From contig BTVX01000004.1 in assembly GCA_045862995.1 (NCBI GenBank), forward strand, positions 1 through 64,000: a stretch of DNA of 64,000 nt. The letters run 5' to 3'. Origin of the DNA: UBA2387 sp019454665 (GTDB taxonomy: Bacteria; Armatimonadota; Fimbriimonadia; Fimbriimonadales; Fimbriimonadaceae). The notes beneath the pieces are model-generated. The model did no database searches, was not told where the DNA came from, and was given only the letters and a program-made list of their open reading frames with translations. Both the position numbers and the translations under genes were made by a program. Positions 26,554 through 35,692 of the stretch are shown in pieces. Every line of letters starts with the position of its first letter. The first letter of the stretch is position 1.

Positions 26554-27992
26554 TGTGACGCCTCGGAGGTCTGCGCGTTATCGTCGCCGATGCGCAACAG
26601 CCGATAGTTCTCGACGTCGCGGATGCTCCTGATCGGCGAGCCGTCCACCGATTCGGGAAGCGAACGGCTGGAGCGGGTCAGCACCCAGTCCCCTCGCCTC
26701 GCCCCCTCCAGCGTCTCGCCCTCTTGGACGTCGCCCGTGTAGACGAACCGCACGGAAGGGTGGCTGGTCTCCTGGATGCGCATGGTGCCCGTGCCGAGGG
26801 ACTTCTCGCGGCGCGGCATTTGGTACATCCAGAGCGTGGCCTTCGGGTCCGTACTCAGGGCCTGCTTGGCCAGCGCATGGACTTCGGCGTGGCCGCTCGA
26901 CCGGTAGTAGGCGATGAAGCCAGCGGTCAGGCCGCCCATCAGTACGACGGCCCACGCCGCGCCAGCGGTCTGCAACTCCCCCAGAGACCGACGGCCCGAC
27001 GCCAGAGTCTGCGCCGAGAGCAAGGCCAGCGGAAAGGTGGCGGGCGCGATGTAGTGCGGCAACTTGCTGCCGCTGATGGAAAAGAACACCACAATCGTCA
27101 GGAACCAGCGCACCAGGAACCGATGCCAGCGCCCGGCCTCGCCGGGTTCGGCCACCCAGAACGAGCGGCGGAACGCCTGGAACGACCAAGGGGCCGCACC
27201 GAGCAGCAGCACGGCGGGAAAGTAGATCGGGTGCAGCCAAACCGGACTGACGCGGTGGGCGTTGTCGCCGCCCGCAAACCGGCCGACGTTCTGCTCGATG
27301 AGGAACTTTTGGACGAACACGTCGCCTTCGCGCAGGTACGCGGGCAGGTACCAACTGCCGACAACGGCGGCCAGGGCCAGCCCAAAGCCGAGAAGATCGC
27401 TCCAGCGAAACAAGAAACTCCCACGTTCGCGCGCCAGCGTGAACAGGGCAACACCGCCGAACAGCAGGAGGGCCACCGGGCCCTTGGCCAAAACGCCCAA
27501 TCCCAGGCACGCGCCCGCCACGACCAGCCACCTCCAGCCGAGGCCCGTTCCGTAGCCATACAAGGCGACCAACGCACCGGACAGGGTCAGCAGGAGCAAG
27601 GCATCGGTGAGCATCATGCGCCCGATGGCGGCGACCAGCAGGCTCGTCCCGAGGGCCAAACAGGCCAAAGGCGCGGCGCGAACGGAGGTCCACCGAGCGG
27701 TCGCCCAGCCCGCCAAGCAGATCGCGCCGAACGTCGCCAGCACCGAGGGGAGTCGCGCGCCCACGTCGGGGCCGAACGCCTGAACCGTCGGGATCGCCGC
27801 CCAGTACAACAGGATCGGCTTCTCGAACCACGGCTTGCCGCCGATGGTGGGGACGATCCAATCGCCCCGGCGGATCATGTCGCCCACGACGGCGGCATAG
27901 AAGCCCTCGTCGAGGTCGAACAGCCCGTACGCCCAGAAGCCCAAGAGCGGCAGAGCCGCGACGAAGGCCCAGACCGTCCAGGCGCGGCTCAC
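26550..27992 (-). CDS. GT39-type membrane glycosyltransferase (ArnT/PMT-like)
   Basis: The 480-aa integral membrane protein has about ten hydrophobic segments. The first external loop carries LFDLDEGFYAAVVGDMIRRG, the catalytic Asp-Glu region of ArnT/PMT enzymes, and then KPWFEKPILLYW, also typical. Such enzymes move sugars from polyprenyl phosphate to lipids or proteins on the outer face of the membrane. It starts 4 bp after the TPR gene stop. Confidence 0.88.
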   Translation of the reverse strand: MSRAWTVWAFVAALPLLGFWAYGLFDLDEGFYAAVVGDMIRRGDWIVPTIGGKPWFEKPILLYWAAIPTVQAFGPDVGARLPSVLATFGAICLAGWATARWTSVRAAPLACLALGTSLLVAAIGRMMLTDALLLLTLSGALVALYGYGTGLGWRWLVVAGACLGLGVLAKGPVALLLFGGVALFTLARERGSFLFRWSDLLGFGLALAAVVGSWYLPAYLREGDVFVQKFLIEQNVGRFAGGDNAHRVSPVWLHPIYFPAVLLLGAAPWSFQAFRRSFWVAEPGEAGRWHRFLVRWFLTIVVFFSISGSKLPHYIAPATFPLALLSAQTLASGRRSLGELQTAGAAWAVVLMGGLTAGFIAYYRSSGHAEVHALAKQALSTDPKATLWMYQMPRREKSLGTGTMRIQETSHPSVRFVYTGDVQEGETLEGARRGDWVLTRSSRSLPESVDGSPIRSIRDVENYRLLRIGDDNAQTSEASQ

Positions 27993-27996
27993 GGGC

Positions 27997-29832
27997 TCAG
28001 GCCTCCATTTGTTCGAGGACGGGCCGGATGTTCTCGTCGTCGCCGAGCGCCTCGCGCAGTTGCTTGGCGATGTTGCGGGCCTCTTCGTCCTGTCCGAACC
28101 GCTTGGCCGCGAACCCGAGGCCGATCATCAGCGGTACCGTGACCTGCAGGTTGGCGACGGCGAACCGCATCGCGCCGTAGGACTCTTCGTGCTTGCCGAG
28201 CTGCCCGAGGGCGTTCGACAGTTCGATGTAACCGGCCTCGTTGCCGGGGAAGAGTTCGATCAGGCGTCGCGCGGCGTACTCGGCCTCGGCGGCCTCGCCC
28301 AACTGGTTGTGGGCGGCGGCGAGCAGGTGCCAAATCTTCCAGTAGTCGGCCAGCCAGTTGCGGAGGGGCTTCAGGTCGCGCACCGCTCCCTGAAGGTCGC
28401 CGGCCTCTAGCTTCTGTCGCGCCTTCTCCACGAGTTCGGTGCGTTTCTTCTGCTCGACTTCCAGGAGCATGGCCTGAGCCTGGGCGCGGACGTTCGGGTC
28501 CTGGGCTTGCTCCAGAATCTCTCTCATCACGGGCGGGATGTCCACTTCGCGGCCGGCGGTCTGAAGGGCTTGGGAGTACTCGAACTTGAGTTGGATGTCG
28601 CCTTCGGCGTGCTCGAGGCAGTCCTCGTAGAAGTCCAGCGCACGGTCCACATCGTCGTGGTTGGCCAGGTAGGGCGCATAGGCGCGCTTGACCCACAGGT
28701 TCTCATCCAGTTCGAGGCCCTTTTCGAAGGCGGCGACGCCGCCCTTCTCGTCGCCCGATTGAATCAGGGAGACGGCGTACTTGGCCACGTACATCGCGTT
28801 GTCCGGGAACCGCTCCATGAGTTCCTTCCACATCGGGGGAACTTCGTGGCCCCGATTGGTCTGGAACAGCACCATCGAAAGGAAGTCGGTGCTCGGCTTT
28901 TCGGGCCCTTCGAGTTCCAGCGCCTTGCGGAAGCTGCGCTCGGCGTTGTTGGGCATGCCGAGTTGGTGCTGCAGCATGCCGAGCTTGGCGTAGAGCGCGG
29001 GTTCCTTGTCTTCGAGGTCAATGGCCTTCTCGACGGCTTCCTTGGCGGCGTTGGGGTTGCTGGCCGCTTCGTAGACTTCGGCGAGGGCGTAGTGGGCCTT
29101 GAAGTCGGTGGGGTGAGCGGCCGCCGCCTTTTGGAGCGCGCGCTCGATGGACTGCACCCGTCCGATGCGGAATCGGGCGCACGTTCGCGAGAGTTGCAGC
29201 AGCACGTCGTACGCGCCGAGGAAGTCCGGGTCTTTGTGGATGCTGAGGAGCAACGCGTCGAGCGAACCCTCGGGATCGAACTCCGGCGGGACCTGACCGT
29301 TGGTCTGGTTCAGGTACATCAGGGCATCGAAGCCCTCGACGAACTTCAGGAAGGCGTCGGGGTCGTCGGTGCCGAACTCCATCGCCTCGCCGGCGAGGTT
29401 CTCGGGCAGCGCGACGTCGGCGTACTTGGCCACTTGCTTGACCAAGAAGTGCAGGCTCTTGAACAGGTCCGGCTTCTCGAAGGCGAACTCGAACTCTTCG
29501 AGAGGCTCGTCGCCTTCGGGGTCGTGGAAGCGGACCGTCATCTCGAAGCGGTCGGAGCCGGGAATGTGGTCCAGCAGCCCGTCCATCACGCGTTCGGCGT
29601 CGGTCTGTTCGAAGAACTGCTTGAGCCACTCGCGCTCCAACAAGGTTTCCGCCATGTTCAGGAACGCGCCCTTGGGGCCCTGGTCGGTTTGCACCTGGGC
29701 GAGAAAGTTGACGAATTGGACGTCGGCCTCCGCAGCCGTGCGCACGGTTTCGCAGGCGAAGTTGGCCAATTGACGGGCCAACGAAGGGGGCGTTCCCGGC
29801 GCAGCGTTGAAGGGGAGGACGGCGAGTCTCAT
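27997..29832 (-). CDS. Tetratricopeptide-repeat protein
   Basis: The 611-aa protein has no signal peptide. Several TPR units lie between residues 230 and 600, for example ALAEVYEAASNPNAAKEAVE, LGMLQHQLGMPNNAERSF and IELSNALGQLGKHEESYGAM. The N-terminal 220 residues are an unknown acidic domain. It heads the operon with the GT39 enzyme and the lipoprotein. TAAACT at 29842-29847 is 9 nt from the ATG. Confidence 0.85.
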   Translation of the reverse strand: MRLAVLPFNAAPGTPPSLARQLANFACETVRTAAEADVQFVNFLAQVQTDQGPKGAFLNMAETLLEREWLKQFFEQTDAERVMDGLLDHIPGSDRFEMTVRFHDPEGDEPLEEFEFAFEKPDLFKSLHFLVKQVAKYADVALPENLAGEAMEFGTDDPDAFLKFVEGFDALMYLNQTNGQVPPEFDPEGSLDALLLSIHKDPDFLGAYDVLLQLSRTCARFRIGRVQSIERALQKAAAAHPTDFKAHYALAEVYEAASNPNAAKEAVEKAIDLEDKEPALYAKLGMLQHQLGMPNNAERSFRKALELEGPEKPSTDFLSMVLFQTNRGHEVPPMWKELMERFPDNAMYVAKYAVSLIQSGDEKGGVAAFEKGLELDENLWVKRAYAPYLANHDDVDRALDFYEDCLEHAEGDIQLKFEYSQALQTAGREVDIPPVMREILEQAQDPNVRAQAQAMLLEVEQKKRTELVEKARQKLEAGDLQGAVRDLKPLRNWLADYWKIWHLLAAAHNQLGEAAEAEYAARRLIELFPGNEAGYIELSNALGQLGKHEESYGAMRFAVANLQVTVPLMIGLGFAAKRFGQDEEARNIAKQLREALGDDENIRPVLEQMEA

Positions 29833-29954
29833 GAGCGGCAGAGTTTACCTGTCGCCTTGCTGACGGGGGCTCCGCCACCTGCAGGCAGAGGCTGGCGGCC
29901 CGAAGCTTCTCCAACCGCAAAACGAGCAGCGACCGGCCCAACGGCCCAGGGAAG

Positions 29955-29974
29955 ATTTAGACATCTGTCAAAAT
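29955..29974. promoter_or_regulatory. Second SdpR/ArsR-like operator
   Basis: ATTTAGACATCTGTCAAAAT agrees at 15 of 20 positions with the minus-strand reading of the sdpR operator (7695-7714). It ends with CAAAAT, which is 6 nt before the ATG at 29981 and would be that gene's -10 box, so binding there would block transcription. Confidence 0.5.
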
Positions 29975-29980
29975 ATCTCC

Positions 29981-30973
29981 ATGTTGTCGTTTCTGATCGC
30001 GTTGGCGATGCCGTCTCCCGTTGCGACGGCGCGCGAGGTGTCGTTCGTGGGCCATGGCGGCTTCCAATTGAAGGGCGAGTTGATGTTGCCTTCGGGCGAG
30101 GGCAAGTTCCCGGCCATCCTGTTGATGCCCGGCAGCGGCCCCACCGACCGCAACGGCAACCAGCCGCCCACGCTCGTCACCGATGCGCTGAAGCAGATCG
30201 CCGAGGACATGGCGAAGAACGGCATCGCGACCTTCCGGTTCGACAAGCGCGCGGCCCACGTTTACAGGAACGCCTGGCCCAAGCCCGAGGCGTTCGGCGA
30301 GTTCTTCGCATGGACCCCGTTCGTCGAAGACGCCTTGGCCGCCTATCGCGCGATGGCGGGTCAGAAGGAAGTGGACGCGGCTCGGCTCGGCGTGGCCGGC
30401 CACAGCGAAGGCGGCAGCATCGCGCTTGCCCTGCACGGTCGCTTCGCCGCAAGCGAAACCCCGAAGGCCACGATGCTCCTCGCCGCGCCGGGACGAACGA
30501 TTGACGCCGTCTTGGACGACCAGATCACGCGGGCTTTGCGCGTCCAGAACGCCCCCGACGAGTTGTCGGACACGATCATGGCCAACCTGCGCGAAACGAC
30601 CAAAGCCATCGCGGCCACGGGTCAGGTGCCCAGCAACGTCCACCCTGGCCTGCGCGCGCTGTTCCCGCCCTACATCGGGGCGTACTACAAGGGTTGGTTG
30701 AACTTCGACCCCGTGGACGCCGCCAAGAAGGCCAAGGGCGCGTTCCTCGTGGTCAACGGTGCGATGGACATCCAGATCTCCCCGGATCGCGACGCGAAGG
30801 CGCTCCACACCGCGCTCGCGACCCGATCGGGAGGCGTGCAGGAACTGGTCATTCTGCCCGGCACCAGCCACAACCTGAAGAAGGTGCAGAGCGAGAGCGA
30901 ACCCGGCTTCGGCGGACCCCTCACCCCCGAGTTCATGGACGCGTTTCGGAAGTTCGTCAAGGAGCGGCTTTAG
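29981..30973 (+). CDS. Secreted alpha/beta hydrolase
   Basis: The 330-aa protein has a short signal peptide (to VATA). The nucleophile elbow is GVAGHSEGGSIAL, the acid is probably Asp in NGAMDIQIS, and the base is His in PGTSHNLKK. The oxyanion region LMPGSGPTDRNGN is typical of the dienelactone hydrolase-like and acyl-peptidase-like branch. The substrate is unknown. An ArsR-type operator overlaps its promoter. It converges with the ABC exporter gene. Confidence 0.88.
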   Translation: MLSFLIALAMPSPVATAREVSFVGHGGFQLKGELMLPSGEGKFPAILLMPGSGPTDRNGNQPPTLVTDALKQIAEDMAKNGIATFRFDKRAAHVYRNAWPKPEAFGEFFAWTPFVEDALAAYRAMAGQKEVDAARLGVAGHSEGGSIALALHGRFAASETPKATMLLAAPGRTIDAVLDDQITRALRVQNAPDELSDTIMANLRETTKAIAATGQVPSNVHPGLRALFPPYIGAYYKGWLNFDPVDAAKKAKGAFLVVNGAMDIQISPDRDAKALHTALATRSGGVQELVILPGTSHNLKKVQSESEPGFGGPLTPEFMDAFRKFVKERL

Positions 30974-31006
30974 CCTGACAGCACCCATCCTGGACAGAAC
31001 GCGCTC

Positions 31007-32749
31007 TCAACCCAAGACGCCACTGGAGAACGCGCGGTACATGCCCGCGTAGGCGCCGCCCGATTCCATCAGCTCCGCGTGCGAGCCGGATTCGACCACC
31101 GTTCCGTGCGACAGCACCAGGATGCGGTCGGCTCGCGCGGCGGTGGACAGGCGGTGGGCGATGAACAGCGACGTCCGGCCCTCCATGATCTCCTCCAGCG
31201 CCTTCTGCACCAGCTTCTCGCTCACGGGGTCGAGGTTGCTGGTGGCCTCGTCGAGCAGCAAGATCGTCGGGCGGCGAACCAAGGCCCGCGCGATAGCGAG
31301 GCGCTGCATCTCGCCGCCGCTCACGCGCACGCCCCGCTCGGCCAACTCGGTTTCGTACCGTTCGGGCATCCGCTCCACGAAATCCGCGGCATGGGCGGCT
31401 CGGGCGGCCTCGCGCACCTCCTCGTCGGTGGCGTCTGGTTTGCCGAGCCGGATGTTCTCCGAGATGGTCCCCGCGAACAGGAACGTTTGCTGGGGCACCA
31501 CGCCGATCAACTGCCGGAGCGAGGCCACGCTGGATTCGCGGATGTCCTGTCCATCCACCAGGATGCGCCCCTCGGTGGGGTCGTAGAAGCGCAGCAGCAG
31601 GTCGGCAATCGTGCTCTTGCCCGCTCCGCTAGGCCCGACCAACGCCAAACTCGTGCCCGGCTCGATGACAAAGCTGACGGATTCGAGCGCGCGCGTGCCG
31701 TCGGGATAAACGAAGCCCACGTTCTCGAACTCGATGCGGCCCTGCCGAATCGCCAGAGGCTTGGCGCCCGGCACGTCGCTTTGCGCCTCCGGGGCGTCAA
31801 GGATCTCCTGGTGGATGCGGTCGGTCGCGGCCCGCACTTGGGCGAACGTTTGGTTCAGCGAGCCGAGGTTCTTGAACCCCTGGTTGATCACGTCCAAGGC
31901 GTACACGAACGCGCCAAGCTGGGCCACGTTCAGCGTCCCCGCCTGCACCAGATAGCCGCACACGTACACGGTGATCGCCAAGGCGAACGCGCCCAGCAGT
32001 TCGACGGCGGGCTTTAGGCTAGCCGTCACCTTGATGGCCCGCAACTGGCTCCGGAACGCGCGCTCGATAAGCGAGCCATAGAGGTCCGTCGCCGCCTTCT
32101 CCGCGCCGAACGCCTTGATCACGCGCACACCCTGGATCTGCTCCTGCGTGACGGCCAACACGCTGCTGAGGTCCTCTTGCACGTCGGCTTGCGCTTTGCG
32201 CATCTTTCGGGCATTGCGTTGCAGCAGGATGGCCATACCGGGGATCAGGGCCAACGAGATGAGCGAGAGCTGCCACTGGATCGTGAAGATCGTGACGAAC
32301 CCGCCAATGACCTTGATCGGCCCGTCGATCACGTCGCGCACCGCGCCCACCGCGTTTTGGTACACGTTGACGTCGTTGGTCAGGACGCTCTGGATCGCGC
32401 CCGTGCGTTTGGTGCTGAAGTAGCTGATGGGCAGCCGCTGGAGTTTGTCGAACAGCCGCCGCCGCAGGTCCGCCGCTAGGCGCGTGGTGGCCCGGCCGAG
32501 ATACACCATCTGGCCCCTCGTGCAGAAATACTTGACGCCGAAGAGGCCCAAGACAGCCAAGCTCAGGCGGGTGAGCGCCACGGTATCGCCGATCGCGACC
32601 GCTTCCAGCGTGCCCTTGATGAGCAGCGCCGTGACCGTAAGCAGACCGGCGCCGATGGCCGAGCAGATCAGGCCCTTGACGATGTCCCGACGTTGCGCCC
32701 GGATGCCATCCAGGATGCGTGGGTCGAGAAAGGCGGTGAGACGCTTCAA
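31007..32749 (-). CDS. ABC exporter, fused permease and ATPase (MsbA type)
   Basis: The 580-aa protein has an N-terminal six-helix membrane domain (residues 20-310) with the GAIQSVLTNDVNVYQNAVG coupling segment. The ATPase has Walker A GPSGAGKSTIADLL, signature VSGGEMQRLAIARALV, Walker B ILLLDEATSNLDP and H-loop FIAHRLST. It is a homodimeric lipid or drug exporter. The best-fitting start is TTG at 32749 (LKRLTAFLDPRI), 13 bp after the previous gene; there is no strong ribosome-binding site. It is last in the GT2-MqnA operon. Confidence 0.9.
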   Translation of the reverse strand: MKRLTAFLDPRILDGIRAQRRDIVKGLICSAIGAGLLTVTALLIKGTLEAVAIGDTVALTRLSLAVLGLFGVKYFCTRGQMVYLGRATTRLAADLRRRLFDKLQRLPISYFSTKRTGAIQSVLTNDVNVYQNAVGAVRDVIDGPIKVIGGFVTIFTIQWQLSLISLALIPGMAILLQRNARKMRKAQADVQEDLSSVLAVTQEQIQGVRVIKAFGAEKAATDLYGSLIERAFRSQLRAIKVTASLKPAVELLGAFALAITVYVCGYLVQAGTLNVAQLGAFVYALDVINQGFKNLGSLNQTFAQVRAATDRIHQEILDAPEAQSDVPGAKPLAIRQGRIEFENVGFVYPDGTRALESVSFVIEPGTSLALVGPSGAGKSTIADLLLRFYDPTEGRILVDGQDIRESSVASLRQLIGVVPQQTFLFAGTISENIRLGKPDATDEEVREAARAAHAADFVERMPERYETELAERGVRVSGGEMQRLAIARALVRRPTILLLDEATSNLDPVSEKLVQKALEEIMEGRTSLFIAHRLSTAARADRILVLSHGTVVESGSHAELMESGGAYAGMYRAFSSGVLG

Positions 32750-32762
32750 AGGGCTCGGGGCG

Positions 32763-33293
32763 TCAGCCCAGATAGTCGCGGACGTCGCCGGGACCGGTCC
32801 AAATCTCTTGCCCGGCAAAGCCTGCGGCCACGGGCTCCGGCGAGAACGGCGGCTTGCCCAGTTCGGCGGAGGATGCAGGGAATCGGTGCAACGTATGGAC
32901 GATGACGTCGTGCACGGCGCGCTCGTCCACGTGCTCGATCTCGTCGTGGAACTCGGTCGCCACTCGGCCCGCGAACGGCTCCGAACCGCCCAACACCCGT
33001 CCGAGCCAATCCTGGGCGTCGGCGTCGGCAACGTTCAGCTGGAGGTCGTTGATCCGAAGGAACGCCGCCGCGCCGATGAGGGCCGTCGCCTCGTTGCCGT
33101 ACTGGAACGGGGCTTTGCGGACCATCGCCTTTAGGAAGCGTTCGGCTTGCGCGACCACGTCGCCGCTCGTGCCCAGGGCGTACTGGGCGTTCGCGGCCTC
33201 TTCCAGGTCGGTCCATTGGAACTCCAGCACCTTTCGCGTGACCTGCAGGTTGATCCACAGCAAGTCTTGAGTGGTGAGGTAGCGCACGGGCAT
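32763..33293 (-). CDS. Fic/Doc-fold protein with degenerate active site
   Basis: The 176-aa protein begins RYLTTQDLLWINLQV, like the Doc (death-on-curing) branch of the Fic family. The expected HPFxxGNxRT motif reads KAPFQYGNEATA: the catalytic His is Ala and the Arg is gone, so AMP or phosphate transfer is unlikely. FLRINDLQL follows as in active Doc proteins. It lies between mqnA and the ABC exporter on one strand, not beside an antitoxin. TACACT (33303-33308) is 9 nt from the ATG. Confidence 0.65.
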   Translation of the reverse strand: MPVRYLTTQDLLWINLQVTRKVLEFQWTDLEEAANAQYALGTSGDVVAQAERFLKAMVRKAPFQYGNEATALIGAAAFLRINDLQLNVADADAQDWLGRVLGGSEPFAGRVATEFHDEIEHVDERAVHDVIVHTLHRFPASSAELGKPPFSPEPVAAGFAGQEIWTGPGDVRDYLG

Positions 33294-33322
33294 ATCGAGC
33301 GAAGTGTACCAAGGGCGTGCCG

Positions 33323-34093
33323 CTACACCCGGACCGGCAAGCGAACTTCGGGCACGAAACCGTACGCGGCGAGGAACTCGGCGAATCGGGTCAGGCCCCG
33401 CCAGTGCGCCTCGGTGAGTTCGTAGTCCATGGTCGAGCCGAGGTACTGGCGCACGGCATCCAGCCCCCATCCGCAGCGTGCGTTCACGTCCTCCACGTAT
33501 TCCTCCAGGTGTGCCGAACCCCATTCCCGCGCAGAACGCAGCGTGGTGGCCCAAGCCGGGTCGAGGTCTTCGCGCCCGATCCACAACGCCCACACAAACG
33601 GCAGACCGGTCAGTTCGCGCCAAGCCGACCCCAAATCGAGGACATGCAGACCTTGCGCATCGGTCGTCATCCCCTTGTCTCCGATGAGCACGGCAGCGTT
33701 ATGGTCGCCCAACATCGTGTCCAGCGAGGGCTCGGCGATGGCGCATTGCGGGCGCACGCCGAACGCCTCGCCCAAGACGATCTGCGCCAGGTGGTTGCTG
33801 GTGAGCGAACTCGAATCCAGGGCCAAACGCCCGATGCGGTCGAACGGCACCTTGCTGAACAGGCGGACGCTGTCGGCTTTTTCAAGCGAGGCGATCGAGA
33901 CCCCGTCCACCACCTTGCGCCCCGGCGTGCGGATGGCCTCGAAGCTGGAAGCAAGCACGACGTCGGCCTCGCCCGAGTCGAGCATGGCGGGCAATTGCGA
34001 TGGGTGGCGGTAGACGATCTCCACCGATGGGTCGCCCACCAGCGAGCGCACCAAAGGGGTAGCGTTGACGTACGGGACGCAACCCAGCCTCAC
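33323..34093 (-). CDS. mqnA: Chorismate dehydratase of the futalosine menaquinone pathway
   Basis: The 256-aa protein has the MqnA pattern: LGCVPYVNATPLVRSL at the start, LPAMLDSGEADVVLASS, then SLTSNHLAQIVL and GDKGM, in a periplasmic-binding-protein-like fold used as an enzyme. MqnA dehydrates chorismate to 3-[(1-carboxyvinyl)oxy]benzoate. The start is GTG 34093, overlapping the methyltransferase stop as GTGA. No other menaquinone genes are in the window. Confidence 0.9.
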   Translation of the reverse strand: MRLGCVPYVNATPLVRSLVGDPSVEIVYRHPSQLPAMLDSGEADVVLASSFEAIRTPGRKVVDGVSIASLEKADSVRLFSKVPFDRIGRLALDSSSLTSNHLAQIVLGEAFGVRPQCAIAEPSLDTMLGDHNAAVLIGDKGMTTDAQGLHVLDLGSAWRELTGLPFVWALWIGREDLDPAWATTLRSAREWGSAHLEEYVEDVNARCGWGLDAVRQYLGSTMDYELTEAHWRGLTRFAEFLAAYGFVPEVRLPVRV

Positions 34094-34830
34094 GCCGCGC
34101 CCTCCGGCTTGCGCGCCACGACGATCACGCTGCTGCCCCACGGGAGGTCGAACCGCTCGATCAGGCTCGCCTCGAACGTCTGCAGGGCGACCAGCGCCCG
34201 ATTCAGCCACTCGGGCACGGGAACCAAGTTGGCCTGCGCGGGGCCCTTGCGGCGACGCTCGAAGAAGCGCACGAGCATCACGACCGGAAACAGGAAGAAC
34301 ACCGAGTAGCCGATGCGTTGCACCTCGAACCCTTGCGCCTGGAGGAGCGCCTTGAGTTCGGGACGGGTGTAGCGGCGAAAGTGCATGAGCGCCACGTCGT
34401 GCGGTCCCCACAGGAACCCGTGGGCGGGCACGCTGAGCACCAAGGTACCGCCTGGCTTCAGCACGCGCAGGGACTCGGCGAACGCGCGCTTGTGGTCCTC
34501 GATGTGTTCGTAGACGTCCAAGGAGACGATGGCGTCGAAACGCTCGGCGGCGAACGGCAGTGCGGTGCCGCTCCCTTTCACCAGCGGCCCCAAGCCGCGC
34601 GAGGCCGAGAAGCGGAGCGCCAAATCGCTCATGTCGAGGCCGACGGGCTCGGACCACTCCTGGAGTTCGGACATCACGCGCCCCGTGCCGCAACCCAGAT
34701 CGAGAATCCGGGGGCGCGATGCGCCCACGACCGCCCGTCGAAGCAACCGGAGGGCCAGACGACGCCGGCCGACGAACCACCAGTAGCGGTCCTCCAGCCG
34801 GAACATCTTCTCGTACTCCTGAGCCTGCAC
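34090..34830 (-). CDS. SAM-dependent methyltransferase
   Basis: The 246-aa class I methyltransferase has motif I RILDLGCGTGRVMSEL, followed by VGLDMS, the acidic motif SLDVYEHIEDHKRA and LKPGGTLVLSVPAH (Methyltransf_11/23 type). A hydrophobic stretch YSVFFLFPVVMLVRFF occurs late in the chain, as in methyltransferases acting on lipid-linked or quinone substrates. It is coupled to both the GT2 gene and mqnA. Confidence 0.88.
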   Translation of the reverse strand: MQAQEYEKMFRLEDRYWWFVGRRRLALRLLRRAVVGASRPRILDLGCGTGRVMSELQEWSEPVGLDMSDLALRFSASRGLGPLVKGSGTALPFAAERFDAIVSLDVYEHIEDHKRAFAESLRVLKPGGTLVLSVPAHGFLWGPHDVALMHFRRYTRPELKALLQAQGFEVQRIGYSVFFLFPVVMLVRFFERRRKGPAQANLVPVPEWLNRALVALQTFEASLIERFDLPWGSSVIVVARKPEGAA

Positions 34831-34831
34831 G

Positions 34832-35572
34832 TCAGTCCGCCCTGACCTCGAGGCGTTTGCGTTTGCCCGCCAGCCTCAGCTTCACGAGTTCGCCCAGCAT
34901 CCGGGGCCCGTCGCGCATCAGGACCACCTTCGAGCCCTCTTGGTGCGCCCAGCGGATCGGCACCTCGGCGATGCGGTAGCCGAGGTCCCTGGCAATCATG
35001 AGCGACTCGAAATCGAACCCGAACCCATCCACCTTGCACCGAGAAAACACGTCCCGGGCCACGTCTCGCTCGAACAGCTTGAAGCCGCACTGCGTGTCTT
35101 GGATGCCCCGGATGGCCAGCATCTGGACCGCCTTGTTGAACGCGCGGCCCAGCAGTTCGCGGTAGAGGGGCTGGCGGACCTCCAAGCGGCTGTCGCGAAG
35201 CGGACGGCTGCCGATAGCGATCGGCGAACCGGCTTCGACGTGCGGCCACAGCTTCTCGACCTCTTCGATCGGCGCGGCGAGGTCGGCATCGGAGAAGAGG
35301 ATGTAATCGGCCTCTTGCGCGAGCATTCCGCGCCGCACGGCGTGGCCCTTGCCCCGGTTGGGTGTGTAGGCGTCGAGGGCGAAGCCCGGGTTGGCCTCGG
35401 CGAAGGCTTGAACGATGGCGTTGGTCTGGTCGCGGCTGCCGTCGCTGACGACGGTGACGGTCCACGAGTAGGGTTGCCGAGCCAGGTAGTCGCGGATCCG
35501 CTCGAGCGTCGGCTGGATGCGTTGCGCTTCGTTGTACGCGGGGATGATCACCGCCAGCCGAGGACGATCCAA
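34832..35572 (-). CDS. Family 2 glycosyltransferase, dolichyl-phosphate glucosyltransferase-like
   Basis: The 246-aa protein has the GT-A motifs LAVIIPAYNEAQRI, VVSDGSRDQT, the DxD-like FSDADLAAPI, and the acceptor motif IQDTQCGFKLF. This resembles ALG5/DPM-type enzymes that charge a polyprenyl phosphate with a sugar. Such a sugar-lipid could supply the GT39 enzyme, though they are in different operons. The start is TTG at 35572 with TACACT about 9 nt upstream. It heads the five-gene operon running to the ABC exporter. Confidence 0.88.
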   Translation of the reverse strand: MDRPRLAVIIPAYNEAQRIQPTLERIRDYLARQPYSWTVTVVSDGSRDQTNAIVQAFAEANPGFALDAYTPNRGKGHAVRRGMLAQEADYILFSDADLAAPIEEVEKLWPHVEAGSPIAIGSRPLRDSRLEVRQPLYRELLGRAFNKAVQMLAIRGIQDTQCGFKLFERDVARDVFSRCKVDGFGFDFESLMIARDLGYRIAEVPIRWAHQEGSKVVLMRDGPRMLGELVKLRLAGKRKRLEVRAD

Positions 35573-35595
35573 TTCGACGGGAGTGTACCTGCGGG

Positions 35596-35623
35596 CCTCG
35601 GGCGGGTCATTTGGGAACGGCGC
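35596..35623 (+). repeat. 28-bp direct repeat, left of restriction-modification system
   Basis: A 28-bp sequence with core GGGCGGGTCATTTGGGAACG is repeated without mismatch at 38163-38190. The two copies flank exactly the restriction and methylase genes. Confidence 0.85.
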
Positions 35624-35692
35624 CGGAGCCAGCCCCCCCCCTCGGCCCTGCTGCGTCTGCCTCGGGACCCGAGTGTCTCAAGGCAACCTGGC

